A stretch of 40,000 bases of DNA from Dechloromonas sp. Dech2017 (GTDB taxonomy: Bacteria; Pseudomonadota; Gammaproteobacteria; Burkholderiales; Rhodocyclaceae). The notes beneath the pieces are model-generated. The model did not search any database, was not told the DNA's origin, and saw only the letters and a program-made list of their open reading frames with translations. Both the position numbers and the translations under genes were made by a program. Where the stretch lies: assembly GCA_009469585.1 (NCBI GenBank), contig SSXW01000002.1, positions 1 to 40,000 on the forward strand. The letters are read 5' to 3'. Of the stretch, positions 31,472 to 39,094 are shown one piece after another (the first letter of the stretch is position 1; every line of letters starts with the position of its first letter).

Positions 31472-34195
31472 TCAGGCGATCGCATCGGCTTTCTTGGAAT
31501 GTTCGGCCACCATGCGCTTGATGTCCGGCACGCAGGAACCGCAGAAGGTCCCGCACTTCAGGCTATCCTGCAGGGCGGGCAGATCGGCCCCGCCGGCCAG
31601 CGCGGCATTGATCTGCTCGTCGCTGACGTCGGCGCATTTGCAGACGATGTTGCGCACCGGCATGCTGACCGGCGGCTTGGCGGTCGGCGCCAGCGCGAAA
31701 CGGATCAGGCTGGCGTCCAGTTCGTCCTCGGCCATGGCCTGCTTGAGCCAGGCCTGGGCCAGGGTCTCGCCGACCAGGCGGACACCGAGCAGGCGCCCGT
31801 CGTGGGCGATGGCCTTCTTCGACACCTTGCGCGTGGCGTCGGCGTAGACAATGGCGCCAACCTCGCCTGCCATGCCAAACAGGCGGTCGAGGGCGGCGAT
31901 GGCTGTCTCGTCGAGCGCCTCGGCCGTCGCCGCCCGGAAGACGACAAGCGGGCTCTTGCGACCATACAAGCCGGCGCTGGCGTACGGATAGGCCGCCAGC
32001 TGGCCGCGTGCCCCCTGCAGCAGGGCGAGCGCCTCGCTCTGGCTGGCGCAACGGCGGACCACGGTCAGCGGGTAAGGCAGTTCGGCTTTTTCGATCTGCA
32101 CCGCCGCATGCTTGAGTTCCGGCTGCTTGGAATAGGGGTCGGTGGCGTCGCAAGCCAGGGCGTTGGCCCCCGGCGTGTTCATGAACTGGTTGCCCCAGTG
32201 CATCGGCATCCAGGCCCGTCCGCGAACCAGCCCAGGACGCTCGGCGACGCGCACCATCATGTGGCCGCGGCCGTTGCTGACCCGGGCCAGGTCGCCGTCT
32301 TCCAGGCCACGATGGCGCAGGTCGCAGGGATGCATGGCGAGCAGCGGCTCGTCTTCGAGGTTGAACAGGCGGGGCACGGTACCGGTCCGGCTCATGCCGT
32401 GCCAGTGGTCGCGCATGCGGCCGGACAACAGGCTGATCGCGTAATCGCTGGAGGTGGCTTCGGCGGTCGGCAGGTGCTCGGTCGGGACAAAGCGCGCCTT
32501 GCTGTCGGGCGTCGGGAAGCGGCCGTCTTCGTAGAGGCGGACGGCACCGCTCGCAGCGCCTTCCGGATAAGGCCACTGCTGCGGGCCCTCTGCTTCGAGC
32601 AGGGCGTAGGACAGGCCGGTGATGTCGAGGTCGCGGCCGCGCGTGCTTTCCCGGTGCTCGTTGAAAATCGCTTCGGCGTCGGTGTACGGGAAAAGACGGC
32701 CGGCCGCCGCATGGTCGAGGCGAGCCCCCAGCCGACGGGCGAAATCGACGACGATTTCCCAATCGTGGCGCGCTTCGCCGGGGGCCTGGACGGCGGGCAG
32801 GACGCGCGTGATGCAGCGCTCGGAATTGGTCACCGTGCCGTGCTTCTCGCCCCAGCCGCTGGCCGGCAGCAAGAGGTCGGCATAGGCTGCCGTGTCGGTG
32901 TTGCCATAGGCCTCCTGGAGCACGACGTAGTCCGCCGTTTCCAGCGCGGCGCGCACCGCAGCCTGGTTGGGCAGGGACTGCGCCGGATTGGTGCAGGCGA
33001 TCCACACCGCCTTGATCTCGCCGGATTTCAGCGCACCAAAGAGGTCGATGGCCGACCTGCCGGGCTTGCTCGGCACGTAGGGAACGCCCCAGAAACGGGC
33101 CATTTCGGCGCGATGGGCCGGGTTGGCCAGGTCGCGGTGGGCCGACATCAGGTTGGAGAGGCCGCCGACCTCGCGCCCGCCCATGGCGTTCGGCTGGCCA
33201 GTCAGCGAGAACGGCCCGGCGCCGGGCTTGCCGATCTGGCCGGTGGCCAGATGGAGGTGGATCAGGGCGGCGTTGTTATGGGTGCCGTGCGCCGACTGGT
33301 TCAAGCCCTGGCAGTAGAGCGACAGGGCGGCGCCGCAGGTGCCGAACCAGCGGGCCGCCTGCAGCAGGTCGGCGGTGGCGATGCCGCAGATGTCGGCAGC
33401 GATGGCCGGCGGGAATTTCTTGACGATTTCGCGCAGCGCGTCGAAGCCGGTGGTGTGCGCGGCGATATAGGCCTCGTCGATCATCCCCTCGTTGATCAGG
33501 ATGTTGAGCATGCCGTTGAACAGCGCGATATCGGTGCCCGGCTTGATCGGCAGATGCAGGTCGGCGATCTCGGCGCTTTCCGAGCGGCGCGGGTCGGCAA
33601 CGATGATCTTGAGGTCGGGATTGGCCGCCTTGGCATCCTCGACGTAGCGGAAGACGATGGGGTGGGCCACGGCCGGATTGGCACCGGCAATGAAGATGAC
33701 CTTGGCCTGGGCGATGTCGGCATAGCTGCAGGGCGGCGCATCGGCGCCCAGCGTCTGCTTGTAGCCGGCCACCGCCGACGACATGCAGAGGCGGGAATTG
33801 GTATCGACGTTGTTGGTGCCGATCAGGCCCTTGGCCAGCTTGTTGAAGACGTAGTAGTCCTCGGTCATCAACTGGCCGGAAATATAGAAGGCCACGGAAT
33901 CGGGCCCATGCTCGCGGATGATGGCGGCAAAGCGCTCGGCAGCCTCGTCGAGCGCCTGATCCCAGTGCAGGCGCAAGCCGGGCGCACCGCGCTGCGGGCG
34001 TTTTTCCGGGTACTGCAGGCGATAGGTGGCGTTGGCGGTCTGGTTGAGGGTCGCCCCCTTGGTGCACAGACGGCCACGATTGGCCGGGTGATCCGGGTCG
34101 CCGCGCACGCCGGAAATCACCCCATTTTCTGTTTCGACAAGAATGCCGCAACCGACACCGCAGTAGCAGCAAGTAGATTTGACTTCAGTTTTCAT
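31472..34195 (-). CDS. nasC: Assimilatory nitrate reductase catalytic subunit
   Basis: 907 aa molybdopterin enzyme reducing nitrate to nitrite in the cytoplasm (no Tat signal). The 4Fe-4S site at the N-terminus has Cys9, Cys12 and Cys16 (CCYCGVGCG) and a later Cys in RLCTKG. The Mo-bisMGD domains follow (SRLCMSSAVAGY, GANPAVAHP, TDIALFNGMLN, TGQPNAMGGREVGG). A C-terminal BFD-like 2Fe-2S domain is at about 840-895 (CKCADVSD, CGTFCGSC). No NADH-binding subunit is coded nearby; the donor may be ferredoxin, flavodoxin or a distant protein. ATG at 34195 has AAGGA upstream. A sigma-54 promoter precedes it. Confidence 0.94.
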   Translation of the reverse strand: MKTEVKSTCCYCGVGCGILVETENGVISGVRGDPDHPANRGRLCTKGATLNQTANATYRLQYPEKRPQRGAPGLRLHWDQALDEAAERFAAIIREHGPDSVAFYISGQLMTEDYYVFNKLAKGLIGTNNVDTNSRLCMSSAVAGYKQTLGADAPPCSYADIAQAKVIFIAGANPAVAHPIVFRYVEDAKAANPDLKIIVADPRRSESAEIADLHLPIKPGTDIALFNGMLNILINEGMIDEAYIAAHTTGFDALREIVKKFPPAIAADICGIATADLLQAARWFGTCGAALSLYCQGLNQSAHGTHNNAALIHLHLATGQIGKPGAGPFSLTGQPNAMGGREVGGLSNLMSAHRDLANPAHRAEMARFWGVPYVPSKPGRSAIDLFGALKSGEIKAVWIACTNPAQSLPNQAAVRAALETADYVVLQEAYGNTDTAAYADLLLPASGWGEKHGTVTNSERCITRVLPAVQAPGEARHDWEIVVDFARRLGARLDHAAAGRLFPYTDAEAIFNEHRESTRGRDLDITGLSYALLEAEGPQQWPYPEGAASGAVRLYEDGRFPTPDSKARFVPTEHLPTAEATSSDYAISLLSGRMRDHWHGMSRTGTVPRLFNLEDEPLLAMHPCDLRHRGLEDGDLARVSNGRGHMMVRVAERPGLVRGRAWMPMHWGNQFMNTPGANALACDATDPYSKQPELKHAAVQIEKAELPYPLTVVRRCASQSEALALLQGARGQLAAYPYASAGLYGRKSPLVVFRAATAEALDETAIAALDRLFGMAGEVGAIVYADATRKVSKKAIAHDGRLLGVRLVGETLAQAWLKQAMAEDELDASLIRFALAPTAKPPVSMPVRNIVCKCADVSDEQINAALAGGADLPALQDSLKCGTFCGSCVPDIKRMVAEHSKKADAIA

Positions 34196-34219
34196 GATTT
34201 TCCTTCCGCATGGCATTGA

Positions 34220-34234
34220 GCAACAGACATGCCA
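34220..34234 (-). promoter_or_regulatory. Sigma-54 promoter of nasC
   Basis: Minus strand TGGCATG (34234-34228), four bases, TTGC (34223-34220) followed by T. The predicted start is near 34209, so the leader is only about 14 bases and has no ANTAR hairpins. A possible NtrC half-site GCACC lies at 34298-34302. Confidence 0.8.
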
Positions 34235-34260
34235 CCTTGAAAAATCATGGGCTTGGACGA

Positions 34261-34297
34261 AAAAAGGGGAAATTCCGATTTCGAATTTCCCCTTTTT
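34261..34297 (-). terminator. Strong terminator after sspB (symmetrical)
   Basis: Perfect 15-bp inverted repeat AAAAAGGGGAAATTC (34261-34275) and its complement (34283-34297), 7-base loop, with A-run and T-run on both sides. It ends the sspAB transcript before the nasC promoter and would work in either direction. Confidence 0.92.
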
Positions 34298-34302
34298 GGT
34301 GC

Positions 34303-34319
34303 GTCGACCGCAGCGGTCG
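34303..34319. repeat. Conserved intergenic motif, copy 3 (GTCGACCGCAGC)
   Basis: GTCGACCGCAGC (34303-34314) again follows a run of T and lies within 20 bases of a gene end (sspB). Here it is part of a perfect palindrome CGACCGC-A-GCGGTCG (34305-34319). Confidence 0.45.
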
Positions 34320-34322
34320 TCC

Positions 34323-34754
34323 CTATTTGATGCGCTGCAGTTTCGGACGCCCTCCTTCCGGGCGCGGCGGCTCGGGCGGTTCATCGGCAGCAACGGCCGG
34401 CGCCTCTCCGGCGACGATGTTTTCCTCCGCCTGCTCCGCCTCGCTGTCTACCTCGAAAGCCATCCCGGCACCGTTTTCCCGGGCATAGATGGCCGACACC
34501 CGGCCAACCGGAATCGACAGGTCGCGGGCGACGCCGCCAAAACGGGCCTGGAACTCGATGAACTCGTCACCGATGACCAGCTTGTGCGTGGCATCCTGGC
34601 CGAGATTGAGGACGATCTGCCCGTCCCGGACAAATTCCCGAGGCACCCGGGTATGGCTATCGACCTCGACCGCGATGTGCGGCGTGAAACCGTGGTCGCA
34701 GCACCACGACCAAAGGGCGCGCAGCAGGTAGGGTTTGGTCGACGGCAAGCCCAT
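34323..34754 (-). CDS. sspB: ClpXP protease specificity-enhancing factor SspB
   Basis: 143 aa. The substrate-binding domain (1-105) begins with STKPYLLRALWSWCCDHGFTPHIAV and has VPREFVRDGQIVLNLG and FEARFGG-type motifs (here FQARFGGVARDL), which bind ssrA tags. A flexible acidic/proline linker is followed by a C-terminal basic tail (GRPKLQRIK) for docking to ClpX. The order sspA-sspB is conserved in proteobacteria. Confidence 0.94.
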   Translation of the reverse strand: MGLPSTKPYLLRALWSWCCDHGFTPHIAVEVDSHTRVPREFVRDGQIVLNLGQDATHKLVIGDEFIEFQARFGGVARDLSIPVGRVSAIYARENGAGMAFEVDSEAEQAEENIVAGEAPAVAADEPPEPPRPEGGRPKLQRIK

Positions 34755-34755
34755 C

Positions 34756-35352
34756 TTATTTGCGCATGGCCTTTTCAGACGGGGTCAGCGCGTCGATGAA
34801 ACCCTGCCGGCTGAAAATACGCTCGGCGTACTTCATCAAGGGCGCCGCCGCCTTGCCAAGGTCGATGCCGTAGTGGTCCAGGCGCCACAACAAGGGGGCG
34901 ATGGCCACGTCGAGCATGGAGAACTCGTCGCCGAGCATGAATTTCTGCTTGCTGAAGATCGGCACGATCTCGGTCAGGCGGGCGCGGATCTCCTGCCTGG
35001 CTTTGTCGGCGGTCTTGCCGTTCTTCTCGATGACTTCCATAAAGGAGAAGATCTCACGCTCCATGCCGACCAGCAACTGGCGGGCCCGGGCCCGCATGAT
35101 CGGGTCGGCGGGCATCAGCTGCGGATGGGGGAAGCGCTCGTCGATGTATTCGTTGATGATGTTCGGCTCGAACAGGACCAGATCGCGCTCGACCAGCACT
35201 GGCACGCGGTTGTGCGGATTGACCGCAGCCATTTCTTCCGGCTTGTTGAACATGTCCACATCGATGACCTGGAAATCCATGCCCTTTTCGAACAGGACGA
35301 TACGGCAGCGATGGCTAAAAGGGCAGGTAGTGCCCGAATAGAGATTCATCAT
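34756..35352 (-). CDS. sspA: Stringent starvation protein A (GST fold)
   Basis: 198 aa with an N-terminal thioredoxin-like domain (MNLYSGTTCPFSHRCRIVLFEKGM, NPHNRVPVLVERDLVLFEPNIINEYIDERFPHP) and a C-terminal helical GST domain. SspA proteins bind RNA polymerase and alter promoter choice under stress; glutathione catalysis is usually absent. The sspB gene starts one base after its stop, so they form an operon. Downstream of the cytochrome bc1 genes, as in many betaproteobacteria. Confidence 0.93.
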   Translation of the reverse strand: MMNLYSGTTCPFSHRCRIVLFEKGMDFQVIDVDMFNKPEEMAAVNPHNRVPVLVERDLVLFEPNIINEYIDERFPHPQLMPADPIMRARARQLLVGMEREIFSFMEVIEKNGKTADKARQEIRARLTEIVPIFSKQKFMLGDEFSMLDVAIAPLLWRLDHYGIDLGKAAAPLMKYAERIFSRQGFIDALTPSEKAMRK

Positions 35353-35378
35353 TTAGTTGCAACCCTCAAAATGAGATT

Positions 35379-35418
35379 CGGCATCGGGGGGTTGGCCGAA
35401 GCCAAACCCGCGATGCCG
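35379..35418 (-). terminator. Hairpin after the petABC operon
   Basis: Stem CGGCATCG/CGATGCCG with an inner GC-rich stem and a four-base TTCG loop on the minus strand, 18 bp with few mismatches. Only a weak T-rich tail follows, so it may be an incomplete terminator or an mRNA 3' end. A smaller TGATCC/GGATCA hairpin precedes it at the petC stop. Confidence 0.6.
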
Positions 35419-35437
35419 TTAGCTGATCCGCGAAGGA

Positions 35438-36157
35438 TCAGTGAATGTCTTTCCAGTATTCCTTCTTCAGCGCGTAAGCGACCACGAAGAGAACAGCCAG
35501 GAAGGCGAGAACGATGAAGCCCAGCGTACGGCGGAACTCCTGTTGCGGCTCGGCCATCCAGACCATGAAGCCGACCAGGTCGGAGACCGACTTGTCGAAC
35601 TCGGCAGCCGGCATGGTGCCCGGCACGGCCAGTTCCAGCTTGTGGGTCTCATGATTCATGACCTGCTGGCCCTGCAAGCCGTAGAGGACATGCGGCATGC
35701 CGACGTTCTCGAAGATCACGTTGTTCCAGCCGGTCGGACGGTTCTCGTCGCGATAGAAGGAGCGCAGGTAGGTATAGAGCCAGTCGGCACCCGCCCCGGC
35801 GTTGCCAGCCTCGCCACGGGCCCGGGCCAGGATGGTCAGATCCGGCGGGGTAGCGCCGAACCACTGCTTCTGCTCGTCGGAACGCGCCGCGACTGCCATC
35901 AGGCCACCGATCTTGTCAGCGGTGAACATCAGGTTGTCCTTGACCTGCTGCTCGGTCAGACCGAGTTCCATCAGGTTCTTGTAGCGCATGTAGGAGGCAC
36001 CATGGCAGTTCAGGCAGTAATTGACGAACAGCTTGGCCCCATTCTGCAATGCGGCCTTGTCGCCCACCGAGCCCGGCCACTTGTCGAGATGCACATTGGC
36101 GCTGCTGGCCAATGCCATGATCGGCGCGAAGAGCAATGCGATAAGGAATTTTTTCAT
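35438..36157 (-). CDS. petC: Ubiquinol-cytochrome c reductase cytochrome c1 subunit
   Basis: 239 aa. N-terminal signal (MKKFLIALLFAPIMALASS). Heme motif CLNCH near residue 48, axial Met in NVGMPHVL, and a C-terminal membrane anchor (TLGFIVLAFLAVLFVVAYALKKEYW). It accepts electrons from the Rieske protein in the bc1 complex. ATG at 36157 has GGATGG upstream; GTG at 36172 is less likely as it overlaps the petB end. Last gene of petABC. Confidence 0.95.
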   Translation of the reverse strand: MKKFLIALLFAPIMALASSANVHLDKWPGSVGDKAALQNGAKLFVNYCLNCHGASYMRYKNLMELGLTEQQVKDNLMFTADKIGGLMAVAARSDEQKQWFGATPPDLTILARARGEAGNAGAGADWLYTYLRSFYRDENRPTGWNNVIFENVGMPHVLYGLQGQQVMNHETHKLELAVPGTMPAAEFDKSVSDLVGFMVWMAEPQQEFRRTLGFIVLAFLAVLFVVAYALKKEYWKDIH

Positions 36158-36168
36158 TTTATCCATCC

Positions 36169-37470
36169 TCACTTCATCGTCACGCGGTCAGGGACCGGCT
36201 TGAACTTGTCCATCCGCGACCACCAGGGCATGCCCAGGAAGAAGCCGAAGTAGAACACCGTGCAGATCTGGGAAACCAGTTCGCCCATCGGCGACGGCGA
36301 CAGGGTGCCCAAATAACCCAGGATGAAGAAGCAGATCACGAAAATGGTAATCATCGCCTTGGTGATCGGGCCGCGATAGCGGATCGACTTGACCGGGCTG
36401 CGATCGAGCCAGGGTAGTGCCGCGAAAATCACGACCGAGGCACCCATGGCAACCACGCCCCAGAACTTGGCATCAAGACCGAAGAAGTTCCAGACCATGG
36501 CACGCAGGATCGAGTAGTAAGGCGTGAAGTACCAGACCGGCGCGATGTGCGGCGGCGTCTTCAAGGGGTCGGCCGGGTAGAAGTTGGGCGTCTCGAGGAA
36601 GTAACCACCACCCTCCGGCGCCCAGAACATCACCGCCGAGAAGACCATCAGGAAGACGACAACGCCGACGATGTCCTTGACCGTGTAGTACGGGTGGAAG
36701 GGGATGCCGTCGCGCGGAATGCCGTTTTCGTCCTTGTTCGCCTTGATCTCGACACCATCCGGATTGTTCGAACCGGTTTCGTGCAGAGCCAGCACGTGCG
36801 CCGCCACCAGGCCGATCAGAACCAGCGGGAAAGCAATGACGTGGAAGGAGAAGAAGCGGTTCAGGGTCGCGTCGCCAACGACGAAGTCGCCGCGAATGAT
36901 GATGGACAAGTCATTGCCGATGACCGGAATGGCGCCGAACAGATTGACGATAACCTGAGCGCCCCAGTACGACATCTGACCCCACGGCAGCAGATAGCCG
37001 AAGAAGGCTTCGCCCATCAGCACCAGGAAGATGCCGACGCCGAACAACCAGGTCAGTTCACGCGGCTTGCGGTAGGAGCCGTAGATCAGGCCACGGAACA
37101 TGTGCAGATAGACGACGATGAAGAATGCCGAAGCGCCCGTCGAATGCATGTAACGAATCAGCCAGCCCCCCGGCACATCGCGCATGATGTACTCGACCGA
37201 CGCAAAGGCGATCGGTACGCCGCTAGCGTTGAGTGCCGCATCCGGCTTGTAGTGCATGACCAGGAAAATGCCGGTAACGATCTGGATGACCAGAACCAGC
37301 AGGGCAAGAGAACCGAAGAAATACCAGAAATTGAAGTTCTTCGGCGCGTAGTACTCGGACAAGTGGCCCTTCCACATGGAAGTTGCCGGGAAACGGGCAT
37401 CTAGCCACTCCAAGGCGTTACCAGCCGGGGAACCATCCGATTTGTATTTTTCGAAATTGCCAGCAGCCAT
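36169..37470 (-). CDS. petB: Ubiquinol-cytochrome c reductase cytochrome b subunit
   Basis: 433 aa with eight membrane segments and the four heme-ligand histidines in helices 2 and 4 (YMHSTGASAFFIVVYLHMFRG; FFSFHVIAFPLVLIGLVAAHVLALHETG). The Qo-site PEW-type motif appears as PADPLKTPPHIAPVWYF in the usual region. Forms the quinol-oxidising core of complex III. Three bases separate its start from the petA stop. Confidence 0.96.
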   Translation of the reverse strand: MAAGNFEKYKSDGSPAGNALEWLDARFPATSMWKGHLSEYYAPKNFNFWYFFGSLALLVLVIQIVTGIFLVMHYKPDAALNASGVPIAFASVEYIMRDVPGGWLIRYMHSTGASAFFIVVYLHMFRGLIYGSYRKPRELTWLFGVGIFLVLMGEAFFGYLLPWGQMSYWGAQVIVNLFGAIPVIGNDLSIIIRGDFVVGDATLNRFFSFHVIAFPLVLIGLVAAHVLALHETGSNNPDGVEIKANKDENGIPRDGIPFHPYYTVKDIVGVVVFLMVFSAVMFWAPEGGGYFLETPNFYPADPLKTPPHIAPVWYFTPYYSILRAMVWNFFGLDAKFWGVVAMGASVVIFAALPWLDRSPVKSIRYRGPITKAMITIFVICFFILGYLGTLSPSPMGELVSQICTVFYFGFFLGMPWWSRMDKFKPVPDRVTMK

Positions 37471-37473
37471 TTC

Positions 37474-38070
37474 TTATGCTCCCTTCTTGTCTTCGCCGAT
37501 CATGATGCGGGTATCGGCGAGATAAACGTGCGGTGGCACTTCCAGGTTGGTCGGTGCAGGTTTTGCCTTGTACACGCGACCGGCGAAATCGAAGGTCGAG
37601 CCATGGCAGGGGCACAGGAAGCCGCCCAGCCAATCGCCCGGCATGCCCTCATCGGCGCCCTTCTTGAACTTCTGCGAAGGAGAGCAGCCGAGGTGGGTAC
37701 AGATGCCGACGACCACCATGATTTCCGGCTTGATCGAACGGGTATCGTTCTTGGCATAGTCCGGCTGCTGATTTTTTTCCGACTTGGGGTCCGCCACGGC
37801 ATTAGCCAGCTTGGGCAGCGTATCCAGCATGTCCTTGGTGCGGTTGATAATCCACACCGGCTTGCCACGCCACTCCACGGTCATCATCTGACCAGGTTCG
37901 AGCTTGCTGATATCGACTTCGACCGGAGCGCCTGCTGCCTTGGCGCGTTCGGATGGAAGCAAGCTGGAGACGAACGGGACCAGCGCAGCGACTGCACCGA
38001 CCCCGCCCACGGCTGCGGTTGCGACGACAAGACGCCGCCGTCCGCAGTCCACTTTTCCTTGATTGCTCAT
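37474..38070 (-). CDS. petA: Ubiquinol-cytochrome c reductase Rieske iron-sulfur subunit
   Basis: 198 aa. A twin-arginine/anchor segment (GRRRLVVATAAVGGVGAVAALVPFV) at about 10-35 keeps it in the membrane. The 2Fe-2S ligands are in CTHLGC near residue 127 and CPCHGS near residue 154, the standard spacing. First gene of petABC, just downstream of a clear sigma-70 promoter. Confidence 0.96.
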   Translation of the reverse strand: MSNQGKVDCGRRRLVVATAAVGGVGAVAALVPFVSSLLPSERAKAAGAPVEVDISKLEPGQMMTVEWRGKPVWIINRTKDMLDTLPKLANAVADPKSEKNQQPDYAKNDTRSIKPEIMVVVGICTHLGCSPSQKFKKGADEGMPGDWLGGFLCPCHGSTFDFAGRVYKAKPAPTNLEVPPHVYLADTRIMIGEDKKGA

Positions 38071-38117
38071 TACGCTGACCCCTAAAGGAATTGGATGGGA
38101 TTAAAAATAAACGCTAA

Positions 38118-38145
38118 ATTATACGACATCGTCAGCCGCGGTAAA
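38118..38145 (-). promoter_or_regulatory. Sigma-70 promoter of petABC
   Basis: Minus strand TTTACC (38145-38140), 16 bases, TATAAT (38123-38118). The -10 box is perfect and the -35 matches four of six. It lies about 50 bases ahead of petA, in an A/T-rich gap after recR. Confidence 0.65.
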
Positions 38146-38153
38146 AGACACCC

Positions 38154-38753
38154 CTAGCCCAGACAGGTCTTTCTTTCCCGTAGTGCCTGCGCCAGCGTAC
38201 CGCTATCGACATATTCGAGCTCTCCTCCCACCGGTACGCCACGGGCGATCCTGGTCACCGTCACCCCCTTGGGGCGAAGCATGGCTGCAATATAATGAGC
38301 CGTTGCCTCGCCTTCATTGGTGTAATTTGTCGCCAGGACAACCTCCTTGATCACACCATCCAGGGCCCTGGCCAGCAAACGATCCAGTCCAAGCGACCTG
38401 GCACTGACACCATCCAGCGGGGATATTTTCCCCATCAGGACATAATAAAGACCCCTATAGGAAAGCGTCTGCTCCATCATGTTCATGTCGACCGGCGTCT
38501 CGACGACACACAACAAGCTCGGGTCTCGGTGCGTCGACATGCAGCGCGCGCAGACGTCATCTTCGGTGAAGGTATTGCACTTGTTGCAATGGCGAATCGT
38601 CTGCAAGGCATGGGCCAGCGCATCGCTCAACCCCTGCGCCCCACCCCGGTCCCGCTGCAGCAAATGATAGGCCATGCGTTGCGCGGATTTAGGGCCAACC
38701 CCAGGCAAGCAGCGCAACGCCTCGATCAAGGCCTCAAGTCCCGTCGGGTTCAC
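38154..38753 (-). CDS. recR: Recombination mediator protein RecR
   Basis: 199 aa. N-terminal HhH region ([19 protein letters not shown]), a zinc finger with four Cys ([16 protein letters not shown], 57-72) and a Toprim domain ([36 protein letters not shown], here [14 protein letters not shown]). Acts with RecF and RecO to load RecA at gaps. Follows ybaB by four bases; dnaX-ybaB-recR is a widely conserved operon. Confidence 0.96.
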   Translation of the reverse strand: MNPTGLEALIEALRCLPGVGPKSAQRMAYHLLQRDRGGAQGLSDALAHALQTIRHCNKCNTFTEDDVCARCMSTHRDPSLLCVVETPVDMNMMEQTLSYRGLYYVLMGKISPLDGVSARSLGLDRLLARALDGVIKEVVLATNYTNEGEATAHYIAAMLRPKGVTVTRIARGVPVGGELEYVDSGTLAQALRERKTCLG

Positions 38754-38757
38754 GGGC

Positions 38758-39081
38758 CTAGAAGGGAAGTTTCAAACCCGGCGGCAAATTCAAACCTGCC
38801 GTAAATCCCGACATCTTTTCCTGGCTCAATGCCTCGCCACGCCGGCATGCATCGTTCAATGCCGCGGCGATCATATCCTCCAGCATTTCGCGGTCGTCCA
38901 TCGCTGCCGGCTCGATGCTGACCCGCCTTACTTCATGCGAACAAGTCATCAAGACCTTCACCATACCGGCCCCCGCCTGCCCCTCGACCTCAAGTTGAGC
39001 AAGTTGTTCCTGGGCCTTCTTCATGTTTTCCTGCATTGCTTGAGCCTGCTTCATCAGGCCAGCCAAGCCACCCTTCATCAT
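38758..39081 (-). CDS. ybaB: YbaB/EbfC-family nucleoid-associated protein
   Basis: 107 aa DNA-binding dimer protein. Typical start [28 protein letters not shown], then the small beta domain ([27 protein letters not shown]) and a C-terminal helix. ATG at 39081 has GGAG eight bases upstream; the longer frame start lies inside the dnaX end. Between dnaX and recR, as usual. Confidence 0.94.
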   Translation of the reverse strand: MMKGGLAGLMKQAQAMQENMKKAQEQLAQLEVEGQAGAGMVKVLMTCSHEVRRVSIEPAAMDDREMLEDMIAAALNDACRRGEALSQEKMSGFTAGLNLPPGLKLPF

Positions 39082-39094
39082 GGTCAATTCTCCG

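Noticed and set aside
34196..34219. NasT leader for nasC
   Set aside because: Only about 14 bases separate the predicted start from the gene; no hairpin fits.
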